Assembly: GCA_015499985.1 (NCBI GenBank)
Contig: JAAAUF010000851.1
Span: forward strand, 1-18,133
DNA: 18,133 nt
Direction of reading: 5' to 3'
From: Haplosporangium gracile
Taxonomy: Eukaryota > Mortierellomycota > Mortierellomycetes > Mortierellales > Mortierellaceae
Under the pieces are notes generated by a model that made no database searches, had not been told where the DNA came from, and worked only from the letters and a program-made list of their open reading frames with translations. Each line of letters begins with the position of its first letter. Within the stretch, counting starts at the first letter, position 1. Below are positions 1-9,792 of the stretch, in pieces. The position numbers and the translations under genes are program-made.

Positions 1-48
1 ACAAACACGGTCGCGTCTCTTTCTCTCTTCTAGCGTCTTCTTATTGGT

Positions 49-1318
49 TTAACAAGGCAAGCAAGGATGCCAGGGAGGTATATTGCCAAGACACGGGTCA
101 ACAAAAGACAAAAACAAAAAACAAAAAATCATTAAATCATAAAACTGGGATGTCATCTCCCATGTCGAAAGGCTGGCATCAAACCCTTTCCAAAGCACAT
201 GATACTCAATGGACTCATCCTCCCCACGATGGCCTATGATCTCTTGAATCTCATATACCTGGCTGTCATCATTGTTCATCTCTTGGTCGGTGTCGTGGCC
301 ACTGATTGCAAGACTCAGAAAATTCTCCTGCAGTCGGTAGATGCTCTTTGCATCATTGACCTTGATCTTAAAGGAGGGTGTAGTCATCTGCATATCTTTT
401 GTGGTATCTTCTCCATCAGGGAAACCGAAGTCGTCCAGAATCCAGAAGCTGTGATGCAACTCTGTTGTAATATTGCGCAATGCAACCATATGCTCGATAT
501 TGAGGAGCAGGTAGCATAGCTTGTATTGAATTGAGAAGATATTCCTGTTAGACACTTTGTGTATTACAGTTTGACTGCATTTTGCAAATGTAGTCTGCAT
601 GTTTCCAAAGAAACTCTCGACCTTAGAGCTAAAGCTGCCAAACACTGTATTGTATTTGTTCTCCTCTTCTGTCAACTCAATGCCCCTACGCTTGCGGATT
701 GGGTAGCAAAAATTTGAGGATGTGAGTATGTCGCTTGCAGCTATTATGCCTTCCAAGTCCAACATGTATCCTTCATCCAGCGCAAGGCAGTCAAGGCGAT
801 GAATCTCCTTGTCAATGGTCACTTTTGAGGACATTGTACCATCATTGAAGTCGTGATACTGCAGGCTGAGAGACAAACACCACCATACTGTTCATATCAC
901 AGCACACCTGTGTTCGGAAGCCAGACTTGCGCAGCTTGTAAGAGTACATACTTGCCTTGTCAGCATTGCGGTATGCAACGCGGCTGTAGTGGCCATCCAA
1001 ATGCAGAGTGATAAGCTTAAACGTCTTTGGATTGGTGGATCGAGAATATAGAAGTCTCAACTTGATACTCGAGCACATTTCAGCCAAGCCAGACGTTAAT
1101 TTTGCATCCAGATTATAAGTGTTAATGCCAAAAAAGCTCTTGAAGATCTTATGGAAAGAACTCTTTGGTAGGATCTCCCCCATGTCTGACATAGTGGTTT
1201 CTTGCAGCAGCATGTAGAGAATGAGGATACCTTTCTCGACGTTCCTATAAGGACCTATGTAGCACTTCGTTCCAAACAGTAGATCAATAGAATGTTTCGA
1301 CTGCGTACGCGTTATTGA
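49..1318 (-). pseudogene. Frameshifted DDE transposase (PIF/Harbinger-like, DDE_Tnp_4 type) with C-terminal chromodomain
   Basis: Two overlapping minus-strand frames make up one transposase. The upstream frame is open from about 1356 to a stop at 842, with its first ATG at 1213; family-like sequence (SKHSIDLLFGTKCYIGPYRN) already begins near 1318. The downstream frame runs to a stop at 49-51. A candidate DDE triad is visible: Asp in HLDGH (995-997), Asp in LALDEGY (775-777) and Glu in KVESFFG (616-618). The motif YSYKLRKSGFRTQV lies between the first and second acids, and NFCYPIRKRRG precedes the Glu. The frames are out of register around 842-876, which fits the loss or gain of one base after FVS. 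At about 139-258 there is a chromodomain (VYEIQEIIGHR, then YHVLWKGFD and STWE), a module that in other elements steers integration to marked histones. No start region or terminal inverted repeat is seen, so the copy is probably dead. The DDE class is fairly sure; the exact superfamily is less so. Confidence 0.75.
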
Positions 1319-1356
1319 CGCGTCTTTCTTTCTTTTTTTTATTTTTTTCCCTTTTT

Positions 1357-2198
1357 AGTTTGGGCGGTTGAGTTGATTGCAAACAATCCTATTTTTCTTT
1401 GTCGTGCATTCTCGCTCTCATTCTACCCGATACCTGTGGTCATATTAATGGTTGTCTTCAGACTGGTACTAGAAAATGCCACGATCGCTAACAATGAATT
1501 TATATTCTTGTAAATATGAATTAGAGAGAAAACATTTCATCGTCCGTCCACCGGAAGAAGCGCGTGAATCGCGGTAAGAAGAAGGTAAGGACAGAATACA
1601 ACAGACATCAAAATCTTTTCGCCAACACACGAGTGGGTGGTGTGAAAATGACCTTTTTGTTTAACGGGTGAGAAGTGAGAGTTAAAGAGGAGAATTAAAG
1701 GATAAAACTGCCGGTTCAAGGGGACCTATGAGGTACACTATGTATTTTTTTTTCTGAAAGAGACCAAGCGAGTGCTGGTGCACCCACAAGCACCTCCTCC
1801 TCACCGAGAACGAGGTCGCTTCCCTCTGCTATGCCTCCGGTACCACCGGCCAGGTCGTACATATTCTTTTTCCTTGGCGTTGAGAACGAGAAGAGGGGCA
1901 AAGAGTGAAGGGGATGGGGATTTCCCTCTTCGAATTTAAAGATCATATCGTTTTTTTTTGTGGAGTAAGTAGTGAAACTGATGGGCATCCTGTGATCAGG
2001 AACATACAAAACCAAACCAAAACAAAACGGACTGGGATCACCCAAGATGAAACAATCTGTCGCCATTATTGATCGTGTCATCTCATCAAAAGGCACCCTT
2101 GTATCTCAGAATGAGCGAGACGAAAGTGAGCTATGTCTATTTTATATACTCATATCATAAAAAAAAAAAAGGTCAAGTGGAAAAGTGAAGAACATACT
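1357..2198. other. Intergenic stretch without a supported gene
   Basis: Minus-strand open frames at 1537-1719 and 1716-2096 have no recognisable domain and run through T-rich or A-rich tracts. The part next to 2198 is probably the 3' end of the secreted-protein gene on the minus strand. A strong donor-like GTATGT (minus strand, 2197-2192) and possible acceptors near 2131 suggest that the gene could continue here after an intron. Confidence 0.4.
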
Positions 2199-2639
2199 CT
2201 ATAACAGCTGCGGAACATGCTCCTGAACAGCAAAAAGACACCGATTATGACGAACACGTTGGGTGAGCAAATATCCATATTGCTGCTCCCCGTTCCCGTC
2301 CTCCTCAACAATTTTCTGACCCTTAACAGCCTCGAATTTCGCACGGTCCAGATCCTGACACGCTCCCGTGGCTCTGAGATACGCTTTCGCCTGATCCACA
2401 GGATCCCGTCCGTCCTTGATACATAAGGCCGAGGGAGCAACACAGACAGTCTCGTTGCATTTGTATCCGGCCCGGGTGAACTTGTACATGTCGCAGTAGA
2501 AGTAACTGACTGCTACGCCCAAGTGAGTCTGACTGTCCTTGCATGGAAAGAATTCAGTCTTCCAGTAGGCTGCTACAGGATTGAGAATGGCGAGAGTGGT
2601 GACGGCGAGGAGTACAAGAAGTAGTCTGTGGAAATGCAT
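2199..2639 (-). CDS. Predicted small secreted cysteine-rich protein
   Basis: The chosen ATG at 2639 follows an A-rich context (GAAACAACAAC) and opens a clear signal peptide: HFHR, then a hydrophobic core (LLLVLLAVTTLAIL) and a likely cleavage site after PVAA at residue 24. A longer in-frame start at 2738 would put low-complexity residues in front of the signal peptide and is rejected. The product is 146 residues. The mature part has cysteines at 33, 49, 61, 66, 73 and 94, enough for three disulfides, and an N-glycosylation sequon NET at 62-64. A seventh cysteine (133) lies in the last 25 residues, which may be out of the true frame: another frame there encodes a membrane-anchor-like segment (see findings). 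I do not recognise the family; a cell-surface or extracellular role is inferred only from the signal peptide and cysteines. No neighbouring gene suggests a partner. Confidence 0.6.
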   Translation of the reverse strand: MHFHRLLLVLLAVTTLAILNPVAAYWKTEFFPCKDSQTHLGVAVSYFYCDMYKFTRAGYKCNETVCVAPSALCIKDGRDPVDQAKAYLRATGACQDLDRAKFEAVKGQKIVEEDGNGEQQYGYLLTQRVRHNRCLFAVQEHVPQLL

Positions 2640-3190
2640 GTTGTTGTTTCTTCGTTTGAGTTCAATGTTTTCTAGAGGTGTGTAGTGAAAGAAAAAAAAG
2701 GCAAAGGATATTAAGCCGGACCATGAGGGGGTGGGCAAAGAAAGAAAACAAAAAAAAAATTATGCCCTGGGTGAGACTTACTGTTGGCGGCAGGGATTCC
2801 TGAAGGTAGTAGATGAGGATCGTGAGAAAAGATAGTGGTGAATTGTTTGTAGTTGGAGAAGGACGGTTGTGGCCAATTTATATTTGTCAAAAAGGTGCCG
2901 AACATGTTAGAAATACAAAGTCGAAAAAAGAAGAGATCCATGCCAAGAAATTTTTCTTCCCGTTCAATCCCCTCCCAGGCTCCCATTCCCACCGCCTTGC
3001 CTCTTTTCGCGATCTTTTTGGCTCACGAAAATGGTACATGCGCCTGCGCCCAACGGTAAAAAAAAAAAGGAGCGGATTAAGATAGCTACATATACCAAAA
3101 AAAATAACTCCCTCACCTTTCCCGATACACGTGCTGCATCCTTGCTTTTCACATCCGCTCCCCGTCTGTCTGTAATCAACAATTGGAGAC

Positions 3191-3210
3191 AGAGAGAGAG
3201 AGAGAGAGAG
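3191..3210. repeat. (AG)10 microsatellite
   Basis: Ten uninterrupted AG dinucleotides, followed by a purine-rich tail (GGAAGGAGGG). It lies in non-coding sequence. Confidence 0.95.
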
Positions 3211-3744
3211 GGAAGGAGGGTGAAGGTGTTTTTCTATTATATTTGATGACGAGATTTGATGGGTGTCGAAGGCACAGTGCTTTGATGGTAATGATGATCA
3301 TGATGATGGACTAATGAAGTTTCGTATTGTATCTGAATTTTGCAGCGGTCTCTATACAGATAACGAATCACTGATCGACTGAACGTGATGGGACAATAAC
3401 ATTCAACAAAGCACGGCTTGCTCCCCTAATTTATGCCACGTTTTCAAGTGGTCGCACAGAGAAAAACAAGTCGATGAGAGAAATGAAGGAGGGGCCAATA
3501 ACGATTAGGGTTTTATCTTTCTTTTCCCTTTCATCACTCGGAGAAACACGAGGGGTGCTGTGCTAAGGTCTCATGGCCTGAATTTTTGTTATTTTTCGTT
3601 TTCAACACATACCTCATTCACTCACTGCCGGGATAAAACTTTCGTGGCTCAAATACAACGCACGTACACCCCGCCCTGTGTTCCCTAAAATCTTCATGTA
3701 CGCAAAACATGAACGGGCTCTCATGTGTTGTGCTTACTTGAACT

Positions 3745-3805
3745 ACACACACACATATACGCACGCACACACGCACGCACACACGCACACACACACGCAC
3801 ACACA
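3745..3805. repeat. Imperfect CA/CG dinucleotide microsatellite
   Basis: Alternating ACACAC with interspersed ACGC and one ATATAC step over about 60 bp. The run is strictly alternating purine-pyrimidine. Open frames through it on both strands encode Thr-His or Val-Cys repeats and are artefacts. Confidence 0.9.
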
Positions 3806-6309
3806 GACGACAAGTTTGTTCCTCCTTTTCGCCTCTCACCCGGACCAAACGGAAAATAAGAAATTTGCTCTGAGCTGTGGACACACTGAGCCAGAAGAAT
3901 GAAGAAGAGCGGCGTAAATGTTTTTTTTCCACATCCTTACCCTCCTGTCGGTTGTTTTGCTCACATGCCGCGTTCACGCGTCACGCGTGCTTCTAAACGA
4001 ATGTGTTTTTGTGGGAGGAAGTAAACGAAAGGAAGGAGAGAGAAAAGAGCGAAAGGGAGCGAAAGAGAAAAAGAAAGAAAGTATCGGTACTGATAGGATG
4101 GTTTATGAACTTGAGTACCCTTACCTCGTCTCCACCTTGGACAAACGCTTTTTGAAATATATCATCTTGTGCTTAGAGTTTGCCTACTTTCATGTATGAG
4201 CATATTGTGTTTTAAAGGAAGAGAGTGCGAATGGTTATTGAGTGCATAAATGCATGTTTATTTATATGTTTTGGTATTCACGCTTGTTTAGCGTTATTTT
4301 TCTTTTCGTCCTGTGTTGTTGTTTTGTTGATTGTCAAGTGTATAGGTGCGTGGCATTAGGCCCAAATGTTGTGTGTCCTGCCCACAAGTGCTCTAAAGAA
4401 GAGTGAAAGGGCTCTTTTTTCGCGTTGGCCAAGCATGCACGCGAAATAATATCGTCAAGGAGGTAGAGGGCGCAAAAAAGTCGGGGGAGCTGAATCCACT
4501 TTTTGCAGAGCCCGTTTGTTCGTGTGCTGCTCTTCCGTCGTCGAAGAATTAAACCGCCAAGAATAAGTCCTACTTTTGACCCTTGTCATTCAATGACTAC
4601 TTATTATTTTGTCTTTGCTTCGCCACTCCTTCTCTTCACCTCCATTCATTCACGCGCATTCGCCTCTTCTTTTACTCTCATAATGCTTCTCCAATGCATC
4701 AAAAATTCAATCATGTCAACCATTTCTGCCACGCATCATGTCTACCATCCTCTCTTTACTTTGTGTATGGTACATTACCAAAGAGATAAAAAAACAAATG
4801 CTTGCTATTTAATGCTCTCTAGCTTTTTCTTTGTTCTCCTTGCGTTTGTGTACTTTGCTCCATCCCCCCTGCTTTCTCCTCTTTTGTTCGAAGTGTTGGA
4901 ATCGAAACAAAAGACGCGAGCTATTTTGCTATTTTGGTATTTTGCTCATTTGATTGTTTTTGCAGGATGGCATGGAGGGATTGGTAGAGTGAATGCCATA
5001 TTTTGGAAGGAGGAAAGGAGGACAGTGCGACAGAGGCGATGATGGTGTGTATGCATGAGGGGAGCGAGAGCGAGCGATGGTGAGTGGGTAGGAAGGATGG
5101 ATGGAGGGAAGAAGAAGAACGAGCAAAAGAGAGAAGATCAGACAAGAGGCGTGAAGACAAAGCGGGGATGGAAGGACAGAGAGCGCAACGTGTAAACAAA
5201 CAAACAAAGGGAAAAAAAATAGGGGCTTTTCCTCCACTTTTCTATTTGCGCCTTGGTCTCCTTAGTTTTCATCTTTTGTTTGGATTCACTGTACATGGAT
5301 ATGTGGGAACAATGACCCTTTCACTCGGGATTGCTGAAGGAGTGAAGTGATTTTTGTCTTTCATTCTCTTCTTCATTAACCTTTTCTCTGTCTCTCTTGT
5401 TCACCAGCGAAACAAAAGCATTGTTCACAGTTCATTGTTTGGGAATTGTCCTTGCGCCGCGGACATGAACGCAGGAAAAGAGAGAGCATTTGTAGGCAGG
5501 CCTGAGGGTGGATCATTATCATCATCCGTGGCTCTCAAATTTCGTGTTCCTTCCTTTTTGCCTTTTGTCTCTCCTCTTCTTTTTTCTCCTTTCCCTTCTT
5601 CTCCCTCGGAGATTGAATAAAAGGACAATAACAACAACAGCAGCAACAAATGAACCATATCCCGTTTTGTTAGCTCCATTGTTTGATTACGAGTCATTGT
5701 CAAGTCCAGCGCCCTACACCAGGACCGCGGATATTTCGTCGTTTTCGGACTAAGTGCTATCTCAAGCAAGGCAGCATTGAGAGAGAGAAAGAATTGACGG
5801 GCGGTTGAAGAAACGGTTAGGGGGCTGTTGAGGAATAGTAACAATCGATTTATCACTTCTTTTTCTGAGGGAGCAAGAAGGAACAGGAAGGAGGAAGGAG
5901 AGGAGTGGATTAGGGGCAAAAGAGAGGGAGGCAAATAAACAAAAAGAGATGCAGGAATTATCGAATTTTATCATTTTTACCTCGTATTTCTCGTGATTGA
6001 ATGATTGATTGTCTTTGCATTTGAGAGTGACTGAGAGGATGACTGAGTGAGTGACTGACTGAAAGAGTTAAACTCAACCCCCGACGACATCATTCATGGT
6101 ATATGTATTGTCTGTGGACTGTTGTAGAAAGAGAACAATGAGAGAACAGCAGGGTGCGCCTCTTTATTGTTTCGATCTCTTTTCTGTTTAGTGCTGTCCA
6201 GTCATGAAGAACAAGAAAGACAAAAAAAGATGGCCTCTCTCCCCCACTTCATCACTTCACGGATTGATAGCCAAACAAAATCCAAATAGCACAGAACAAG
6301 AGAGACAAT

Positions 6310-6480
6310 CACCCCATCCCCACCCTCTTCCCCCCCCTTTTTTATTGTCTCCTTCTCTTCCTCCTTCTTCCTTCCTTGTTCCCCTTCTTCTTTTTTGTTC
6401 CCTTTCCTTTCTTGTTCTCTCCTCTTCCTCCATCGTCTACCTTCTCTCGTCTTTCCCTTCTTCTTACACTCATCTCATTC
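6310..6480 (+). promoter_or_regulatory. Pyrimidine-rich leader upstream of the HMG-box gene
   Basis: Almost pure C/T sequence (runs such as CTTCCCCCCCC and TTCTCTTCCTCC) ends about 90 bp before the ATG at 6569. CT-rich stretches just upstream of the start codon are common around fungal transcription starts, and the aminoacylase gene in this window shows the same arrangement. The role is inferred; no TATA box is obvious. Confidence 0.45.
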
Positions 6481-6568
6481 TTCTTTTCTCCTCGCAACAC
6501 GCATACGCATACTCACCTATACTTCCATAAACATACACACATCCATACCCCCTCCCTTTTTTACAGCC

Positions 6569-9163
6569 ATGTCCCCTTCCTCCCCAACATTGCCACCCTC
6601 TTCACAACATCAACAACAACAACGACTCGACACGACCCCATCACCGCCGCCACAGCAACAATACCAACAACAGCAACGAAAACCGTACACTTCCTCACTC
6701 TCACCACACTCATCACCGCGTCTTCCTTGGGAGGATTCATCACCTGCATCACTCCCTCACGACCACAAGCACAATCACAACTACGGCTACAACAGCTACA
6801 AAAACGAGAATAGGCCCCGTTCACCTTACCGTGATAACTATACCGACTATAATACCAAAGAAGGGTCGTTCTCGACCACTCCTCACGACCACAACAGACG
6901 ACGATTCTCTGCAGTGACCCACGCACCGCATTTTTACCCAGATCCAAACCTGTCCCGTCCAAACTCACCCCGACAGCAATCGCCGCCGCCACCAACACCA
7001 TACTACCGTCGAGACACAGCACACCCACCGCGTAGATCTATGTCCCCAGCAGGAGCAGGAGCAGGAGGAGTATCAGAAGGAGGACCAGTTTCAGACGCAT
7101 CTTTAAAGCGATATTATCCGTCATCGTTTTCAGAGCCCTGCCGTGAATCATGCTGCGTAGATGTAGCGCGCGCACCATACCATGCATACTCATCGTCGTC
7201 GTCGACTTCGTATGCTGCATACCCTCCCTCGGGTTCTTCTCGAGCGCACTATTACCCCTCAGAGTCGTCGCGTGGCGCACCATACTCTCCTGATTCGCCT
7301 CGCACACCAGCCTTTTCTCCGTCGTTGCATTCTTCGTCGTCGTCACCGTCGTCCTCAACGTCGCCCTACACGCCAACGCCCTCACCCGCGACGATGCACA
7401 ACCCGCATCATAGAGTCATCTTTCACGACTCGCCTCGAAAAGGCAGTTTCAACACTTCTAACAGTCTCAACAACAACGACGAACGGATGGAAGTTGACCA
7501 ACAGGAAGAGCCTGTCGAATACCAAAAATCAACAAAGTCGACGAACGCAAAAACCGCTGCCAAACCGTTCAAAATTCCTCGACCAGCGAACTCGTTCATG
7601 TTGTATCGCGCCGAGAATGGCAAAAAGTATCCAGGACTAGTCGCTACAGAACTGTCGGCAAAGCTGGGCGAGGCATGGAGAAAGGAGCCGCAGGATGTTC
7701 GGGATCGGTTTGAGGAAATGGCAGAACAGGCCAAAAAGGATCATGCTCTCAAGTACCCCGACTACAAATTTGCCCCTGTCAAGCGTGGCACAGGCAAGCG
7801 GGCGCTCAAGTTGGCAGCGGAGGCTATTGCAAATGAGATGGCCGAGATGGATGCTGCTGCGCTGCTGATCTCGATGGCGTCCATGGCTCCCGCCCCCACT
7901 CCCTCAGGCAGTCGCGACCGTGATCAGAGGCAGTACGTACCCATCAGTCGGGCGCATTCTACATTGGTGTCTGCCACAGGGATCCGATCCAGGGCGCAAC
8001 GTCCATCCAAGGTAGCGAGCCTCAACAGATCGAATGTGCCGATCACCAACGACGCGAATGTATCCACACCAAGCATGTCGAGTATATCATTGTTTGACAA
8101 CAACAGCAGTAGTAGCAACAATAGCACGGAAACAGCCAACAGCAACGGCAACAACAACAACAACAGCAACAACAACAACAACAGCAACGACAACGAAGGA
8201 ACAGAGGCATTGGTCAATAATATGAGTGCAGCGTCGCAGCAGCAGCAGAGTAGTCGCGCGTATCCTCAATTGTCCCCTCCGCTAATCCTGTTTCGCGAGG
8301 CGCTTGCAAGAAGGTCTCCCCAACTTGCGTCTTCGTTGGTAGCCCAAATAGTGATCAACGTCTGGTTCGGAGTGACCGAGGAGCTTCGGGAGCGGTACGA
8401 GATCATGGCCGAGAGCGACCCGCGGTTCAAGGACAAGTCCAACTACATCAACCACTCACAAATCAGTGGCACCCCTACCACCGCGTCCGAGGCCATGATG
8501 GCGAATCAGATCGCACAGCTTCTCAAGAAGGCGGCCGCTGGTGAGCAGCTGATCTTGCCCCACTCCAACAAGCGCAAGGGTACCGCCAACACCCCCGGCG
8601 GACATTCACCAGCCTCTAAACTTGCAAGGATCGCGCCTGCCCCATTTTCTCCACCTACCGACCCTGCTCCTGCTCCTGCCACTGCTATTGACACTCCTCA
8701 AGTTGCCCCTGCCCCCATTCCTTTGTCTCGATCTCCTCCTTCTCGATCTCCTCCGTTTCCATCTCCTACTCCTGATGCAACCCCTACTGTCCCTGTCAAA
8801 ACTAATAGTCGTAGTCCCAGTCCTAGTCCTGTTCTTGTCGAGGCTGCCCCTGCTTCTGTTCCAGACGGTATGGCCACCGTCCCTTCGTGGAATGATCTTG
8901 CCACTGCCGCTGTGGTCTCGGTGCCCATGGCCAGCCCGAGTAAGCGCCAAACCAGAGCTTCCGCGACCCTCATCTCCATGGCAGGTTATTCGCCTTCTTC
9001 TTTAATAGCGTCGTCTACTTCGACTACAAAGGCACCAAAGGTCAAGAAGGCAGTTCCAGCCAAGGTCCAGAAGACTAGAGTGGAAGAGAAGGCTGGGGAG
9101 AAAGTGACGCCTGCCAACCGCCCCATACGTCGCATTACTCGTCCCCCAAGATACTCTGCTTAG
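6569..9163 (+). CDS. HMG-box DNA-binding protein, 864 residues, with a second diverged HMG-like segment
   Basis: A single exon. The ATG at 6569 (context ACAGCCATG) is preferred because upstream in-frame codons back to 6395 read through the CT-rich leader. Residues 1-330 are disordered, rich in Ser, Pro, Gln and Tyr. Residues 336-402 form an HMG box (IPRPANSFMLYR, then LSAKLGEAWR, VRDRFEEMAEQAKKDH and YPDYKF), closest in style to MATA/Rox1-type sequence-specific boxes. An Asn-rich tract follows near 525-543. Residues about 565-622 again follow the HMG plan (PPLILFREALARR, then INVWFG and ERYEIMAES) but lack the basic positions. The rest is Pro/Ser-rich and ends in a basic tail (about 820-864) with RRITRPPRYSA. 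The protein is probably a nuclear transcriptional regulator; its targets cannot be told. The short motif LISMA occurs at 433-437 and 801-805. An AATAAA lies about 60 bp after the stop. No sex-locus neighbours are present, so I do not call it a mating-type gene. Confidence 0.85.
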   Translation: MSPSSPTLPPSSQHQQQQRLDTTPSPPPQQQYQQQQRKPYTSSLSPHSSPRLPWEDSSPASLPHDHKHNHNYGYNSYKNENRPRSPYRDNYTDYNTKEGSFSTTPHDHNRRRFSAVTHAPHFYPDPNLSRPNSPRQQSPPPPTPYYRRDTAHPPRRSMSPAGAGAGGVSEGGPVSDASLKRYYPSSFSEPCRESCCVDVARAPYHAYSSSSSTSYAAYPPSGSSRAHYYPSESSRGAPYSPDSPRTPAFSPSLHSSSSSPSSSTSPYTPTPSPATMHNPHHRVIFHDSPRKGSFNTSNSLNNNDERMEVDQQEEPVEYQKSTKSTNAKTAAKPFKIPRPANSFMLYRAENGKKYPGLVATELSAKLGEAWRKEPQDVRDRFEEMAEQAKKDHALKYPDYKFAPVKRGTGKRALKLAAEAIANEMAEMDAAALLISMASMAPAPTPSGSRDRDQRQYVPISRAHSTLVSATGIRSRAQRPSKVASLNRSNVPITNDANVSTPSMSSISLFDNNSSSSNNSTETANSNGNNNNNSNNNNNSNDNEGTEALVNNMSAASQQQQSSRAYPQLSPPLILFREALARRSPQLASSLVAQIVINVWFGVTEELRERYEIMAESDPRFKDKSNYINHSQISGTPTTASEAMMANQIAQLLKKAAAGEQLILPHSNKRKGTANTPGGHSPASKLARIAPAPFSPPTDPAPAPATAIDTPQVAPAPIPLSRSPPSRSPPFPSPTPDATPTVPVKTNSRSPSPSPVLVEAAPASVPDGMATVPSWNDLATAAVVSVPMASPSKRQTRASATLISMAGYSPSSLIASSTSTTKAPKVKKAVPAKVQKTRVEEKAGEKVTPANRPIRRITRPPRYSA
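8138..8195 (+). repeat. AAC/AGC trinucleotide repeat encoding an Asn/Ser tract
   Basis: Imperfect CAACAGCAACAACAAC-type repeat inside the HMG-box gene, translated as mostly Asn with interrupting Ser. It is likely length-variable between strains and forms the linker between the two HMG-like segments. Confidence 0.85.
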
Positions 9164-9224
9164 GTCGGAGGTATCATGTACAGCAACAACGTTTGTTTTT
9201 TTTGTTTTTTTTACCATTTGCAAA

Positions 9225-9230
9225 AATAAA
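9225..9230 (+). terminator. Polyadenylation signal of the HMG-box gene
   Basis: Canonical AATAAA, about 60 bp after the stop codon at 9163 and preceded by T-rich sequence (TTTGTTTTTTTTACC), the usual arrangement of a 3' processing site. Confidence 0.55.
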
Positions 9231-9617
9231 ACAAAAAAGGTCCTCTGGTTGGGCGAAGTGAATCCATTTCTTTTTTGAGTCGGGATTACAATGATGCCTT
9301 TTGTTCTTTTCATCTTCAGTATGTCTGGAGGAGTGTGTCTGCGTTATGAATGTGTATGCATCTGTCCCTGATGAACCTCCCACGGTCGTTTTCTGTGTAT
9401 CCACGGAATTAAAATTCATGCCCCCGTCTGTTGTGCGTCCCCTCTTCCTCTTCCTTCTTCCCCCACCGAATTCAAAGTGAGTAACATGCGTCTGAATAGC
9501 CCGTTGCCTGTTCGTCCTTCAATTTATTTTGTTTTTGTGTGCCTAATGGGGAAACGATGCCCGCCTTTGAAAATCAACGCCATGTATCGGCGACTGTGCT
9601 CGTTGACGTGATTGATC

Positions 9618-9790
9618 CTCTTTTTGTACCTGCTTCATCTCCTTGAACCCTTTTATTGAATTCTCCTTTTCTACGTTCCTTTCTTTTTCTTCTTCACACA
9701 ACACCAACACCTCTCCTTTCCTCCTTCCCACCTCGCCTTTAACACACACACCCTTCCCCTCACTCGCCTCCCCTTTCCAAAGAGAAAAAA
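9618..9790 (+). promoter_or_regulatory. Pyrimidine-rich leader upstream of the aminoacylase gene
   Basis: C/T-rich sequence with CACACA interruptions ends at an A-rich start context (GAGAAAAAAGAATG) at 9793. It resembles the leader of the preceding HMG-box gene and probably holds the transcription start. Confidence 0.45.
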
Positions 9791-9792
9791 GA

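Larger units (their letters stand above)
2640..6309. other. Long gene-poor, low-complexity interval
   Basis: About 3.7 kb without a supported gene. Open frames here (3918-4199, 4503-5042, 5084-5350, 5354-5620 on plus; 3618-3977 and 5425-5934 on minus) are rich in Ser, Phe, Leu, Lys or Arg from purine or pyrimidine tracts and show no domain. The interval holds (AG)10, a CA/CG-type microsatellite, purine-rich plus-strand blocks near 4015-4085, 5040-5170 and 5775-5935, and degenerate TGACTGA/TGATTGA repeats near 5990-6064. It probably contains the promoters of the flanking divergent genes. A lineage-specific or heavily spliced gene cannot be excluded. Confidence 0.4.

Noticed and set aside
1716..2096. 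126-codon minus-strand frame next to the secreted-protein gene
   Set aside because: No recognisable domain, interrupted by homopolymers, and no good splice junction joins it in frame to the upstream gene.
3618..3977. Frames through the CA microsatellite
   Set aside because: They encode Thr-His or Val-Cys-Val-Arg repeats only because the DNA is a dinucleotide repeat.
3918..4199. Plus-strand frame with a signal-peptide-like start
   Set aside because: The hydrophobic start comes from T-rich sequence and the rest from a purine tract (KRKEGERKERKG); there is no domain or supporting context.
4503..5042. 179-codon plus-strand frame
   Set aside because: Phe/Leu/Ser-rich composition from T/C-rich DNA, with no motif and no convincing start context.
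6569..9163. HMG-box gene as the sexM/sexP mating-type regulator
   Set aside because: The neighbours here are an aminoacylase and a gene-poor interval, not the triose-phosphate transporter and RNA helicase genes that flank the Mucoromycota sex locus, and the protein is much larger with two HMG-like segments.
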